A stretch of 64,000 bases of DNA from Clostridiales bacterium (GCA_015056125.1 SVGW01000001.1:97351-161350); one strand, 5' to 3'; positions 9,325-18,451 are shown, counted from the first letter of the stretch. Made by a program: numbers and translations. Notes: generated by a model from the letters alone, not told the origin.

Positions 9325-9475
9325 GAGAATCTGGACTCCGGCATGCGATGAAGCAAGCTCAAAAAGCCTTGTTTTTTCCGCAAGAAGCTTGAGGAAACGG
9401 AAAAGCAATTTCACGGGCACAATGAAAACGAGAAAATACCGGTAGAGAAAGCAAGCTTTCTCCAACCGGCATTTT
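9325..9475 (+). repeat. dispersed repeat family 1, copy a (5'-truncated)
   Basis: Shares blocks with copies at 15165-15390 (inverted) and 33945-34170: a CTGGACTCCGG segment, CGCAAGAA..TTGAG, TTTCACGGGCACA, then an imperfect hairpin around GAGAAAGCAAGCTTTCTC flanked by AAAACGAGAAAA-like arms. The similarity extends into a reading frame beginning MEKACF that also appears in the 15.2 kb copy, which shows the frame is part of the repeat and not a gene. Confidence 0.75.
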
Positions 9476-9485
9476 CATACTTTCG

Positions 9486-9615
9486 AAATCCTTCCCCTTT
9501 GAGGGGAAGGGGGACCGCTTGCGGTGGATGAGGTGGAAATAATCGTTTCTTTTTCTCTATCGTTCCACTTCATCAGTCGCTTCGCGACAGCTTCCCCTCC
9601 AGGGGAAGCCGAATA
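9486..9615 (+). repeat. dispersed palindromic repeat family 3 (CCTTCCCC...GGGGAAG type)
   Basis: Two imperfect hairpins: CCTTCCCCTTTGAGGGGAAGG followed by GGATGAGGTGG, and later CCACTTCATCAGTCGCTTCG with CTTCCCCTCCAGGGGAAG. The same words recur at 63890-64000. It lies between the XRE gene and the 3' end of dnaA, with no other gene in 9250-9662. Confidence 0.65.
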
Positions 9616-9662
9616 TCCGAACGAAGGGGCAGCGCCCCTCATCGTTTTCTTCTATTGGATAC

Positions 9663-10985
9663 TTATCTCTGCTGCAGCTGCTGCATCAGATCGCTGACCA
9701 GATTATTAAGGGTAGGCGATATTTTTGTTTCCTTGGCCACCTTCTGGCAGGCGTGGTTTACCGTGGAATGATCCCGGCCGCCAAAGGCTTCGCCAATTTG
9801 AGCCAGGGGCGCGCCCACGATTTCCCGGGCAATGTACATAGCGATCTGCCGGGGAACGGCCACATCCCGGCTGCGGCGGGGGCTTTTTAAATCTTCCACC
9901 GTCACGCTGTAATAGGTGGCCACTGCCTCCATCACATCCTCGCAGGTAACGTGGCGGGGCTCATTCTGGGCAAAAATTTCTTTGAGGGCTTCCTCGGCCA
10001 GCTGCTGATCGATGGGGCGACCGGTCAGGGAGGAATAGGCCACCAGCCGAGTAAGGCAGCCTTCCAATTCCCTGATATTGCTGGCTACCCGCTCGGCGAT
10101 CATGGAAAGCACCTGAGGATCCACCTTCTGCAATTCATCCTCGGCTTTTTGCTGCAGGATGGCTACTCTCGTTTCCAGGTCGGGCTTGCTGATATCGGCG
10201 ATCAGGCCCCATTCAAAGCGGCTGCGCAGCCGCTCTTCCAGCTTGGCAATTTCCTTAGGGGGCTTATCAGAGGAAAGGATGATCTGCTTGCCGGCAGCGT
10301 GGAGGGCGTTGAAGGTGTGGAAGAATTCTTCCTGAGTGCCCACCTTGCCGGTTAAAAACTGCACGTCGTCCACCATCAATACGTCGATATTCCGGTATTT
10401 TTCCCGGAACTCCGTCTGGGTTTTTTTGTTCAGGCTGTTCACCATTTCATTCATGAATAGTTCGGCCGTCACATATTTCACCCGCATGGTGGGCTTTTGA
10501 GAAAGCACATAATGGCCGATGGCGTGCATGAGGTGGGTTTTCCCCAGGCCCACGCCGCCGTAGATGAACAGGGGGTTGTAAGCATCGGCAGGGGATTCGG
10601 CCACCGCCAGGGCGGCGGCATGGGCAAAGCGGTTGTTGCCGCCCACTACGAAGGTATCAAAGGTGTATTTGGGATTGAGGGAAGAAGCGTCCGCCGGCTT
10701 TTCATCGGGAGTAACGCCCTCCCGGTATTCATTGGCCTGGGCGGGGGTGAGAATCTGGGCTTTAATGGGCCGGCCCGCCACCTGAGAGAGGGAATTGCTG
10801 ATCAGCACGGTATACCGGGGCGCCACAAATTGGTGATAAAATTCCGTCACCGCTTCCACAAAAAACTGGTCGCCGGAATAGCCCAGGGGGCGCAGGGCGG
10901 CTTTGATCCAGGTATTAAAGGTTACTTGTGTCATTTCGCCCAGCATGATGGTGCATGCTTGTTCCCAAAGCACCTGTTTATCCAA
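9663..10985 (-). CDS. dnaA: chromosomal replication initiator DnaA
   Basis: A 440-residue AAA+ initiator that binds DnaA boxes at the origin. An N-terminal DnaB-interacting domain (about residues 1-85) and short linker precede Walker A GGVGLGKTH, Walker B VDDVQFL, sensor 1 ILSSDKPP, and a C-terminal DNA-binding domain ending in GRDHSTVNHACQK, the canonical signature. The start appears to be TTG at 10983-10985 after GGAGAGAG; the first Met codon is further inside. No dnaN lies downstream, where only repeats and the XRE gene occur. The gene points away from parA/parB, with a candidate origin between. Confidence 0.97.
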   Translation of the reverse strand: MDKQVLWEQACTIMLGEMTQVTFNTWIKAALRPLGYSGDQFFVEAVTEFYHQFVAPRYTVLISNSLSQVAGRPIKAQILTPAQANEYREGVTPDEKPADASSLNPKYTFDTFVVGGNNRFAHAAALAVAESPADAYNPLFIYGGVGLGKTHLMHAIGHYVLSQKPTMRVKYVTAELFMNEMVNSLNKKTQTEFREKYRNIDVLMVDDVQFLTGKVGTQEEFFHTFNALHAAGKQIILSSDKPPKEIAKLEERLRSRFEWGLIADISKPDLETRVAILQQKAEDELQKVDPQVLSMIAERVASNIRELEGCLTRLVAYSSLTGRPIDQQLAEEALKEIFAQNEPRHVTCEDVMEAVATYYSVTVEDLKSPRRSRDVAVPRQIAMYIAREIVGAPLAQIGEAFGGRDHSTVNHACQKVAKETKISPTLNNLVSDLMQQLQQR

Positions 10986-11039
10986 TGTACTCTCTCCGCT
11001 TCTTATGCATGACTGTGTGCATGTTTATTTGAGGGCTTC

Positions 11040-11340
11040 TGCCGTATAAAGGCCGAAAAAATAACACCCTGCGGCGCTTTTGACACCGTGGGATGTGGAT
11101 AACTTTTTGGGGAAAACTTTTGCTTCCCAGCCACGGCTCTATCATAGCAGATTTTGGGCTGTTTTTCAAGGGTTTTGGCCGGTTTCTTTTGGCTTTGAGC
11201 ACGCTGTATGGGCTTTTTGTGTTGATAACTTTTGCGGATCTACTAATGGTATTGCCATAAGCAGGCCACCACAAGCCGTGGCGGGAACATCTGTTTATAA
11301 ATGAATAATGATGCAAATTATAAATAAACATGCAGAATTT
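11040..11340. other. candidate replication origin region (oriC)
   Basis: The 502-base gap upstream of dnaA carries one perfect DnaA box (TGTGGATAA, 11094-11102), one single-mismatch box (TGTTGATAA, 11220-11228) in the same orientation, and an AT-rich stretch at about 11290-11345 that could serve as unwinding element. Two boxes is few for an origin, but the position beside dnaA and near parA/parB supports it. I saw no parS palindrome here. Confidence 0.45.
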
Positions 11341-11487
11341 AAGGCTTTTTTATGTTTTCCTTTCGGGGAAAAAAGAAAAAGTTTTTTTCCGGGGAAGGGT
11401 TTTCCTTCTATTTCGTGCCGAGATATGCTATAATGCTTATCAGAAGTATAAGATGCAACTCAGCATCGTAGGAAGGAAGCAAGAAAT

Positions 11488-12741
11488 ATGCAGAGAGTTT
11501 ATGATATCAGGGACTTTGGCGCTGTGGCAGGCGGAGAAATCAAAAATACCCAGGCCATTCAAGCGGCCATTGACGCCTGCCATGAAAACGGCGGCGGCCG
11601 GGTGCTGATTTCGGGGGGCCGGTATATGAGCGGCACCGTTATCTTAAAGAGCAATGTGGAATTGCATCTGGCTACGGACGGCATCCTTTACGGCTCTCCC
11701 GATTGCGCCGATTATCCCGAGCGCCCGGATGTGAAGCACGTGGATTCCAAATTGCTGCCCAGGTGGCGAAATGGCTGCTTCATTTTTGCAGAAGAAAGCG
11801 AAAACATCAGCATTACCGGCCTTGGTACCATCGATTGCCATGGGGAAGCCTTTGTGACGGATGAATCCTTCTGCGGCTGGAAGCATAAGCGCATCGACGC
11901 TCCCACGCCGCCCCGGGTGATTTTTTTCACTGGCTGCCGCAACGTGCATTTTGAGGGCTTTACCATGACCAATCAGCCCGCCGGCTGGTCCTTCTGGATC
12001 CATGACTGCGATTATGTGGCGCTGGATAAATTGAAGATCCTGGCGGATGTGGAATATCCCAACAATGACGGAATCCATATCAATTGCTCCCGGAATGTGA
12101 CGGTATCCAACTGCGATATCACCTGCGGGGACGATTGCATCGTGGTGCGGGCCAACAGCAGATCCCTGAAGGAAAACAAGATCAGCGAAAAGGTGACGGT
12201 GACCAACTGCAACCTCACCAGCTACGCTTCCGGGGTGCGCATCGGCTGGATGAATTGCGGCACCATCCGCAACTGCGCCTTCTCCAATCTGGTGATGACC
12301 GATTGCTCCGTGGGCATCAATTTCATGTTTCCCTATATTCCCTTTGACCCTGCCAAAACCAATACGGCCGATACGGGAAGGGAAAATAGCCGGGTGGAGA
12401 ATATCAGCTTCAGCAATATCATCATGCATCAGGTGTATTCCAATCCTGTGCGCCTGTGGATTGCTCCTGAAGCGGATGTGAAGATCGATACGGTGAGAAA
12501 TCTCTATTTCAGCGGCATCCATGCCAGCTCTCCTCAGCATATTCATCTGGAAGGGCGGCCGGAAAACCAGCCGGAGAATATCGTGTTCACCGATTGTGAT
12601 TTTGAAATCACAGATGGCAGCGAATTCCCGGATAAAGAGGTGCATGGGTCTGAAAGCAATCCCGGCGGCGAAACCCATATGCCCACTGTGAAGCATGTCA
12701 AGGGTATCACCTTCAATCAGGTGCGCCTGACAGTGAAATAA
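11488..12741 (+). CDS. glycoside hydrolase family 28 (polygalacturonase-like)
   Basis: A 417-residue right-handed beta-helix enzyme. The GH28 catalytic aspartates are visible as N192-N193-D194-G195 and G214-D215-D216-C217, and RIG at about 251-253 corresponds to the family RIK/RIG motif; the GHG histidine is replaced by a Ser-Gly-Val stretch, as in divergent intracellular members. There is no signal peptide, so it probably acts on imported oligogalacturonides or related uronic-acid oligosaccharides. GGAAGGA precedes the ATG and a TATAAT lies at 11430-11435. It is unrelated in function to the flanking replication genes. Confidence 0.85.
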   Translation: MQRVYDIRDFGAVAGGEIKNTQAIQAAIDACHENGGGRVLISGGRYMSGTVILKSNVELHLATDGILYGSPDCADYPERPDVKHVDSKLLPRWRNGCFIFAEESENISITGLGTIDCHGEAFVTDESFCGWKHKRIDAPTPPRVIFFTGCRNVHFEGFTMTNQPAGWSFWIHDCDYVALDKLKILADVEYPNNDGIHINCSRNVTVSNCDITCGDDCIVVRANSRSLKENKISEKVTVTNCNLTSYASGVRIGWMNCGTIRNCAFSNLVMTDCSVGINFMFPYIPFDPAKTNTADTGRENSRVENISFSNIIMHQVYSNPVRLWIAPEADVKIDTVRNLYFSGIHASSPQHIHLEGRPENQPENIVFTDCDFEITDGSEFPDKEVHGSESNPGGETHMPTVKHVKGITFNQVRLTVK

Positions 12742-12832
12742 GGGAATCGAATTTCTTTTCAAATCATCCGGAATGCTGGACAAACCTGCTATTGTGTGGT
12801 ATCTTGAAATGGTGTAAGGAGGGGAGAAGCCC

Positions 12833-13312
12833 ATGATTACAGTGGCGCAGGTGATGATCACATTGCATCCCTGGCTGGGGGCGCCTCTTTCCCGGGCAGT
12901 GGAGCCGTGCATGGATGAAATCGCCCATCGGCTCAATGCTTATTCCTCCCGCCAGGCGCCGGATCAATTGCAGGATGATCTGGATAGCCTGCTTTTTTGC
13001 GCCGTCAGGGATGCCACCCGTGGGCGGATGCTGGCTCAGATGGCGGACGGCAGCCTAATCAGGATCCGGGTGGAGGATTTTTCCACCATGGCGGATGAAT
13101 TGATGTATCTGGTGTTTTCTCGCTTCCCGGTGGATCGGAATCATTTTCTGCTCCTCAGGGAATATTCCATGCGCCGGGAAAGCCTGTCGGCCCTGCGAGT
13201 GCTGTACATCCGCTTTGCCGCCCTCCAATCGCCTCAGGAACTGCATACCATCGCTTCTGTGGCCCGGGCATGCCATGAGCCTTTCCGGCTGCGGGGCTGG
13301 CTGGATGAATAG
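12833..13312 (+). CDS. unrecognised 159-residue protein upstream of parA
   Basis: I do not recognise this family. The protein is soluble, predicted mostly helical, without signal peptide, membrane segment or cysteine cluster. AAGGAGGGGAG lies 5 bases upstream of ATG. It is co-oriented with and 31 bases before parA, so it may be co-transcribed with the segregation genes; alternatively it belongs with GH28. Codon use matches neighbours, supporting a real gene. Confidence 0.7.
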   Translation: MITVAQVMITLHPWLGAPLSRAVEPCMDEIAHRLNAYSSRQAPDQLQDDLDSLLFCAVRDATRGRMLAQMADGSLIRIRVEDFSTMADELMYLVFSRFPVDRNHFLLLREYSMRRESLSALRVLYIRFAALQSPQELHTIASVARACHEPFRLRGWLDE

Positions 13313-13343
13313 CTTGATTTGCAAATGAAGAAGGGTTTTAAAA

Positions 13344-14102
13344 TTGGGTAAAATTATTTGTATCGCCAATCAGAAGGGCGGCGTGGGCAAAACCACCACG
13401 GCGGTGAATTTGGCTGCCTGCCTGGCAGAGGAAGGCAAGCGCACGCTGCTTGTGGATATGGATCCCCAGGGCAATGCCAGCAGCGGTATCGGGGTGCGGG
13501 CCGGAAAAAAAACGGTATACGAAGCATTGCTTGGGGAATGCACCCTGGAAAGCACCTTTGAAAAGCCCAAGCAGCCGAATTTAACCGTGTCCCCCTCGGA
13601 TATTCGCTTGGCCGGGGCGGAATTGGAATTGGCCAATCTGGAGCGCAGGGAATACCGGATGCGGGCGGCGCTGGAAAGTGTGCGGGGGCATTTTGATTAT
13701 TTGATCATCGATTGCCCTCCCTCTCTGGGTTTGCTCACCATCAATGCCCTCACTGCCGCTCAGAGCATCCTCATTCCCATCCAGTGCGAATATTATGCCC
13801 TGGAAGGGGTGAGCGCGCTGATGAATACGGTGCAGCGGGTGAAAAAGGGATTGAACCCCGCCCTGGAAATTGAGGGCGTGCTGCTTACCATGCTGGATGG
13901 CCGCACGAATCTGGGATTGCAGGTGGTGGCGGAAGTAAAGAAGCATTTTAAGAGCAAGGTGTTTCAGACGGCTGTGCCAAGGAATGTGCGCTTGGGAGAA
14001 GCACCCAGCCATGGCCTGCCCATCCATCGCTATGATCCCCGGAGCACCGGGGCGGAAGCCTATCGCTCCCTGGCAAAAGAAGTGATCAAAAAGAATAAGT
14101 AA
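13344..14102 (+). CDS. parA: chromosome partitioning ATPase ParA/Soj
   Basis: A 252-residue deviant-Walker ATPase that dimerises on DNA with ATP and is regulated by ParB. KGGVGKTTTAVNLA near residues 11-24 contains the signature lysine, DMDPQGNASSG follows at about 39, and DYLIIDCPPSLG is the Walker B. The start is TTG at 13344 because ribosome-site-like GAAGAAGGG lies upstream and MGKIICIANQ aligns with Soj. A ParB gene follows after 39 bases, giving the usual parAB pair near dnaA. Confidence 0.96.
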   Translation: MGKIICIANQKGGVGKTTTAVNLAACLAEEGKRTLLVDMDPQGNASSGIGVRAGKKTVYEALLGECTLESTFEKPKQPNLTVSPSDIRLAGAELELANLERREYRMRAALESVRGHFDYLIIDCPPSLGLLTINALTAAQSILIPIQCEYYALEGVSALMNTVQRVKKGLNPALEIEGVLLTMLDGRTNLGLQVVAEVKKHFKSKVFQTAVPRNVRLGEAPSHGLPIHRYDPRSTGAEAYRSLAKEVIKKNK

Positions 14103-14141
14103 GCATTGGCTGTTTCATGGATTTTTATGAGGTGAAAGATT

Positions 14142-14990
14142 TTGAAAAAAACCGGCCTGGGCCGGGGCCTGGACGCCCTGCTGCCCGAAACCAACGACCT
14201 TGAAAATACAGTGAGCATGATTTCCATCACGGAACTGGATCGCAACCCCGATCAGCCCAGGCGGGATTTTGACGAGGAATCCTTGCAGACCCTGGCTGAT
14301 TCTATTCGGGAAGCGGGGGTGCTGCAGCCTTTGCTGGTGGTGGAAAAGGAGGGGCGCTACCGCATCGTGGCGGGCGAGCGCCGGTTCCGGGCCGCCCGGA
14401 TTGCCGGGCTGGATGCCGTTCCCTGCATCATCCGGGATTTTTCTCCGGAAGAGCAGATGGAGGCTGCGCTGATTGAAAATATTCAGCGGGAGGATTTAAA
14501 CGCCATTGAAGAAGCGGCAGCGGTGCGCCAGCTGATGGACGCCTGCGGTTACACCCAGGAAAAGGTGGCCAAAAGGCTGGGCAAATCCCGGCCCGCAGTG
14601 GCCAATCTCCTGAGGCTTCTTACCCTGCCCAAGGACGTGCAGGATGCCGTGATTGCCGGGAAGCTTTCCGCCGGCCATGCCCGGGTGCTGGCGGGCCTGG
14701 AAAATGAAGAAATGCAGATTGCCCTGGCGGAAAAGGCCATCCGGGAAGCCTTGAGCGTGCGCGCATTGGAAAAACTGGCGGTGAAGCCCGAGCAGCCGGT
14801 GAAGGAAAAGCCCCAGCCCCGGCCCCTGCCGTTGGAACTGCAAGATATGGAAAACAGAATGCGGGAAACCATGGGCGTGCGCGCCCAGATCAAGGGCAAC
14901 CGCAAGCACGGGAAGATCATCCTGCAATATTATAATGAGGATGAACTGGAGCAGATCTATCAGTGCCTGGAAAGGCTGGAAGGAAGATAA
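14142..14990 (+). CDS. parB: chromosome partitioning protein ParB/Spo0J
   Basis: A 282-residue CTP-dependent parS-binding clamp. The N-terminal KKTGLGRGLDALL is the ParA-stimulating tail; ITELDRNPDQPRRDF and GERRFRAA form the CTP-binding ParB/Srx domain, ENIQREDLNAIEEA follows, and a helix-turn-helix (YTQEKVAKRLGKSRPAVANLL) precedes the dimerisation domain. The start is TTG at 14142 after GAGGTGAA. No TGTTTCACGTGAAACA-like parS was seen in the window. Confidence 0.96.
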   Translation: MKKTGLGRGLDALLPETNDLENTVSMISITELDRNPDQPRRDFDEESLQTLADSIREAGVLQPLLVVEKEGRYRIVAGERRFRAARIAGLDAVPCIIRDFSPEEQMEAALIENIQREDLNAIEEAAAVRQLMDACGYTQEKVAKRLGKSRPAVANLLRLLTLPKDVQDAVIAGKLSAGHARVLAGLENEEMQIALAEKAIREALSVRALEKLAVKPEQPVKEKPQPRPLPLELQDMENRMRETMGVRAQIKGNRKHGKIILQYYNEDELEQIYQCLERLEGR

Positions 14991-14997
14991 GCAAGAG

Positions 14998-15070
14998 GGA
15001 ACCGGGGGGGGTGCCGCCCCTCCACCCCGCCAGGGACGGTCGTCCCTGGACCCGGTCTCGGACATACTTG
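14998..15070 (+). repeat. dispersed repeat family 1, 5' module only
   Basis: Contains GCCCCTCCACCCCGCCAGGGAC..GTCCCTGGACCCGG, a variant of the module that opens the copies at 33945 and, inverted, at 15390. It follows the parB stop immediately and may help end its transcript through the CCAGGGAC/GTCCCTGG hairpin. Confidence 0.6.
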
Positions 15071-15164
15071 CTCTGATTTGCAAGCAACGTGCCGGTGATG
15101 CACCGGGAAACAAATATCGCCCACGAGCGCGGCGGCATTCTGCTGCCAGCCGGATGCTATTCAT

Positions 15165-15390
15165 CCGGAGAAAACGAGAAAAAAACGCCGGTTGGAGAAA
15201 GCTTGCTTTCTCTCCCGGCGTTTTCTCGTTTTCATTGTGCCCGTGAAGCTGCTTGATTCGTTCCTTAAGCATCATGCGCAAAAACGCAGCATATATAGCA
15301 TGCCGCTGTCGCATATCGGAGTCCAGAGGAGATATCCTCTGGCGCGGGGTACAGGGGCCGAGGAGGCCCCTGCGTTCATCCTGCCGAAAA
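15165..15390 (-). repeat. dispersed repeat family 1, copy b (inverted)
   Basis: Read on the minus strand it gives, in order, CCCTGTACCCCGCGCCAGAGGA..TCCTCTGGACTCCG, TATGCGACAG, CTTCACGGGCACAATG, and the GAGAAAGCAAGCTTTCTC hairpin with long CGCCGG flanks. It is near-identical in layout to copy c (33945-34170). No supported gene lies in it. Confidence 0.75.
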
Positions 15391-15504
15391 AAGAAGAGAG
15401 CGCATCGCGTTCGATGGGCTCTCCCAAGGCGTTTTAGCAGCACATGCGGGTTTTGCGATGCGCTCCCTGCCTCACTCTTATCTTGCCCGGGCCGGTGAAA
15501 AATA

Positions 15505-15869
15505 TGCAAAAAACTTGATGGGATGCATCGAAGGGACGCAGCCCTTCGACAAAAATCCGCAGCCGGCGGCATGCATGGCGGCGAGGGCCGTAGCCTGCCG
15601 CCGCCTGTGGCGGATGCAGGCAGGAGAAGGCCCAATGAGGCACAGAGCCTGTAAGCGGGACTTTACCCCGCTTACAGGCGACAATGCCGAATTGTGAGGT
15701 TCGGAAGTATTCCGCTTCCTATATCATTTTACGGCCGTAAAAATAGGCTTTCCATCCCTTTTCATAGGGCTGGAAAGTCATTTTTGCAGTAAATGCGATG
15801 GATCGAATGGAAGACTGCTTTAGCTGACTTCCATTCGCAGTTTGTCGAAAATACTTTTTCGACAAACTG
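15505..15869 (+). mobile_element. MITE-like element, copy C
   Basis: A non-coding element related to 19224-19480 (inverted) and 17281-17493. It shares GATGCATCGAAGGG..CCCTTCGAC, GGAAGTATTCCGCTTCCTATATCA, AAAAATAGGCTTTCCA..GGGCTGGAAAG, CATTTTTGCAGTAAATG and GATGGATCGAATGGAAGACTG, ending in the terminal CTTTTTCGACAAACTG. About 110 bases at 15590-15700 are extra here and contain their own hairpin. The left terminus is degenerate. Spo0A-box-like TGTCGAA occurs inverted at 15843-15849 and 15858-15864. Confidence 0.7.
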
Positions 15870-15903
15870 AAGCCACTTCGCTTGGTTGCGAAGTGGCTTC
15901 TTT
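15869..15903 (+). terminator. stable hairpin, possible terminator
   Basis: GAAGCCACTTCGC, a 6-base loop, GCGAAGTGGCTTC and TTT. It abuts MITE copy C. The SH3 gene ends from the other side at 16011, so it may act in either direction; the T-run is short. Confidence 0.45.
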
Positions 15904-16010
15904 GATCCCCTGCGCCTGCCGTCGATAGTGTCGGGAGGCGGAAATTAATTTAAGAACCGATAATGATTACATTTTAAAAGTGCCGCTTTAAATTGAGGAA
16001 ATGATACGTA

Positions 16011-17183
16011 TCAACCATTACTTTGGATCCACTCGGCTGGAATAAATCCATAGTATGTGGCTCCGTTATATTTTACCCGTATGTAAACCCAATCCGTGCC
16101 GAGCCGGGCAAGCATTTCCACCGCTGTCAATCCTTTGATTGTGACGATGGGCGACCGGGCACCCAAGGGATCATCCGTGAGCTGGTAACTTCCGTCTCTT
16201 CCTTCCAGCCAGGTTTGGCTTCCTGTAGAAAAATTCAGCGAAGAAACAATTGTGCCTTTGGGAAGAGCCTCATCCCTGATCCAGCCGATACGGAATTTTC
16301 CTTCGCTGATGCCGTACTGAATCAGCAGCCAGCCATCATATTCGCCAAACACCTGAATCCAGTCATTGGTGCTGACAACGGCTTTCCCATTCCCGCTGCG
16401 TCCGAAATGCTTGCCGGGGCCCATATACACATCATATTTTTTTCCGACAGGAAAGGCGACGTTCTGTAAAGAGAGTGCAGTAGGGGGAAATCCGTGCGCT
16501 TCGCAAGCAATGATGGGAATGAAGTCATGCAGCGTCGGTAGTTCGTGAAGGGTGGCAGGCAGCTGATCGAAGTTCACAGAACGGATATCGGTATCAAGCG
16601 GGTATAGGGCATAGCCATCAAAGCCGCTTCCTAAATTAGAAAATACAAATTCATCATGAATGATGTGAACAAAGAGCTGCGTCCTTTTTGAATATTCCAT
16701 GAGATGATAGCTGCCGTCTCTCCATTGAAAAAAAGCGGTTTCTTCATAGGTTTCTGTACCGGTGGCAATCAAAAGCAGATTGAAGCCATCGGATACATAA
16801 GATGTATCATACTTTTCATGGCCTGTATTGATCTGATAGCTTTCCCCCTGGGAACGGGTGGTCAGGTATACAGGAAGATCTGTTTGCGGAACGGAATCCT
16901 TTACGTCAAGCCATTTTTTCCAGGCCTCATCCTGAGGCTGGAAGCAAAGCAGCCTGCGCTCGGTACTGGATTTGATCAGCACAAAAAAATGATCGCCTTC
17001 CGGGGTGCCGTAAACTTCTTGATGGCTTTCCACATTGTATTGTGGGTACTCTTCAAAGATTATTTTTTGCATCTGAGCAGGCAAATAATTATTTTTAGGG
17101 AGGATTTGCTCTGCATTAGCGACTGATACTCCTAAAATTAGGAGGCTTACGAGCGTTAGGATCAAATGTTTCAATTGATTCAT
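16011..17183 (-). CDS. secreted protein with two SH3-like domains
   Basis: A 390-residue exported protein. It begins with a signal peptide (MNQLKHLILTLVSLLILGVS then ANA cleavage). The middle is unrecognised; about residues 265-330 (DVYMGPGKHFGRSGNGKA.. to GWIRDE) and the last ~50 residues (TAVEMLARLGTDWVYIRV) look like bacterial SH3 modules that bind cell wall. The start at 17181-17183 follows GGAGAAGAA; a longer upstream frame would run into MITE copy A and is rejected. AT-richer codons than neighbours. Role unknown, probably envelope. Confidence 0.75.
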   Translation of the reverse strand: MNQLKHLILTLVSLLILGVSVANAEQILPKNNYLPAQMQKIIFEEYPQYNVESHQEVYGTPEGDHFFVLIKSSTERRLLCFQPQDEAWKKWLDVKDSVPQTDLPVYLTTRSQGESYQINTGHEKYDTSYVSDGFNLLLIATGTETYEETAFFQWRDGSYHLMEYSKRTQLFVHIIHDEFVFSNLGSGFDGYALYPLDTDIRSVNFDQLPATLHELPTLHDFIPIIACEAHGFPPTALSLQNVAFPVGKKYDVYMGPGKHFGRSGNGKAVVSTNDWIQVFGEYDGWLLIQYGISEGKFRIGWIRDEALPKGTIVSSLNFSTGSQTWLEGRDGSYQLTDDPLGARSPIVTIKGLTAVEMLARLGTDWVYIRVKYNGATYYGFIPAEWIQSNG

Positions 17184-17280
17184 AATGCGTTCTTCTCCAT
17201 AAACAACAATATATTTAATAATACAGATATGATTTTTATATGTCAAGAAAAAGGTGAGGCTATCCATAGAAGCCTCCCTG

Positions 17281-17493
17281 CAGACTGTCAAAAAAACGCC
17301 CCAAATGCATCGAAGAGCTACATTCCGCGAGATCAAAGGTCACTTTGCCTTCTTTATTAATGTGCGACTACAAAAATAGGCTTTTCAGCTCGGGCTGAAA
17401 AGCCATTTTTGCAGTAAATGGGATGGATCAAATGAAAAACAGCTTTTGCCGATTTTCATTTGCAGGATGGCAAAAATACTTTTTGGACATCCC
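17281..17493 (+). mobile_element. MITE-like element, copy A (diverged)
   Basis: Begins with the terminal CAGACTGTCAAAAAA, followed by GCATCGAAG, AAAAATAGGCTTTTCAGC..GCTGAAAAGCC, ATTTTTGCAGTAAATGG and GATGGATCAAATG, and ends with a decayed terminus (CAAAAATACTTTTTGGACATCC). It is shorter and more diverged than copies B and C and sits between the SH3 gene and an isomerase gene. Confidence 0.65.
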
Positions 17494-17525
17494 GGGAGCA
17501 GATTTTTTCTGCTCCTTTGTATTTA

Positions 17526-18254
17526 TTATTCGCCCTGGGCCTTGAGGAAGTCAATGCAGATCTGAGCTTCGGTGGGGCCATCGGGAGTCTGGGTTTCGCT
17601 TTCCACGATCATGGGAAGGCCCATTTCCTTGGCCTTTTGCCACACAGCCTTTACGGGAGCGGTGCCCATGCCCAGCGGATATCCGTGGCCTTCAGCGTTT
17701 CCGTCCTTAATGTGGATGGCCACCAGCCGGTCGGCCAGCTTATCCATCAGAGCCACGGGATCCTGCTTGGCGTTGTAGGCCCAGTAGGTGTCCAATTCCA
17801 GCTTGATGCTGGTGCGGCTCAGCAATTCATCGTACACGATCTGGCCATCTTCATTGGGCAAAAATTCTCTGGAATGATTGTGGAAAGCCAGGGTGATGCC
17901 TTCCTTTTCCAGAATGGGCTGCACTTCATTGATCAGATTGATCAGGCCGTCCACCTTTTCCTTGGTGGAAATATCGTGGCCGGGGATAATGAGCAGATTG
18001 CAGCCCATGGCCTTGTGATCGGCGATGGTCTTTTCCAGCACATCGGGGGTGAGATAAGCGGCGCCGGTATGAGTGCCGCTCACTTTCAGCCCCAGTTCTT
18101 TGCACCAGGCGCCCACCTGCGGGGCAGGCACTTCGGGCACCACGATGGTTTCTACCAATTTGTAGCCCTGCTTGGCTACGGTATCCAAAGCGGCCTTGTA
18201 GTCGGCGCGGAGCAGATCGCGGATGCTGTAAAGCTGAATGCCATATTCCATCAT
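17526..18254 (-). CDS. sugar phosphate isomerase/epimerase-like TIM barrel
   Basis: A 242-residue protein of the xylose isomerase-like/AP endonuclease 2 fold. The barrel carries likely metal ligands in AFHNHSREF, LELDTYWA, IHIKDG and MIVESETQ, which is the usual Glu/Asp/His pattern of inosose-type and keto-sugar epimerases. Cytoplasmic, substrate unknown. GGAGG lies 9 bases before the ATG at 18252-18254. It is monocistronic behind its own promoter. The neighbourhood of sugar-use genes suggests polyol or uronate metabolism. Confidence 0.8.
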   Translation of the reverse strand: MMEYGIQLYSIRDLLRADYKAALDTVAKQGYKLVETIVVPEVPAPQVGAWCKELGLKVSGTHTGAAYLTPDVLEKTIADHKAMGCNLLIIPGHDISTKEKVDGLINLINEVQPILEKEGITLAFHNHSREFLPNEDGQIVYDELLSRTSIKLELDTYWAYNAKQDPVALMDKLADRLVAIHIKDGNAEGHGYPLGMGTAPVKAVWQKAKEMGLPMIVESETQTPDGPTEAQICIDFLKAQGE

Positions 18255-18282
18255 AAAAATATTCCTCCCTGTTTTTTTAAAA

Positions 18283-18312
18283 ATTATACCACATCTGCAT
18301 GGCAGGTTACAA
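18283..18312 (-). promoter_or_regulatory. promoter for isomerase gene
   Basis: Minus strand TTGTAA (18307-18312), 18-base spacer, TATAAT (18283-18288), 28 bases upstream of the start codon. Confidence 0.6.
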
Positions 18313-18383
18313 CCCACTCAAAGTGACAAAAAAGGACGAATAAAAGAAAAAATGTGAACAAAGCTTGAAACTTTCAAGAATAC

Positions 18384-18412
18384 TGGAAATATGAATAAAA
18401 ATGTGTTATACT
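18384..18412 (+). promoter_or_regulatory. promoter for 18.45 kb membrane protein
   Basis: TGGAAA (18384-18389), 17-base spacer ending in TGTGT, TATACT (18407-18412), 39 bases before the ATG. The -35 box is imperfect. Confidence 0.5.
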
Positions 18413-18451
18413 ATATGAAAATTTATTATGAAATGACCGGGGGAATGAAAA

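Noticed and set aside
9178..9465. Frame beginning MEKACFL, also found at 15192-15437
   Set aside because: The similarity comes from the dispersed repeat; the two frames diverge and lack ribosome sites, so they are not genes.
11000..15000. parS site near parAB
   Set aside because: No TGTTTCACGTGAAACA-like palindrome was found on reading; GTTTCATGG at 14112 is not a match.
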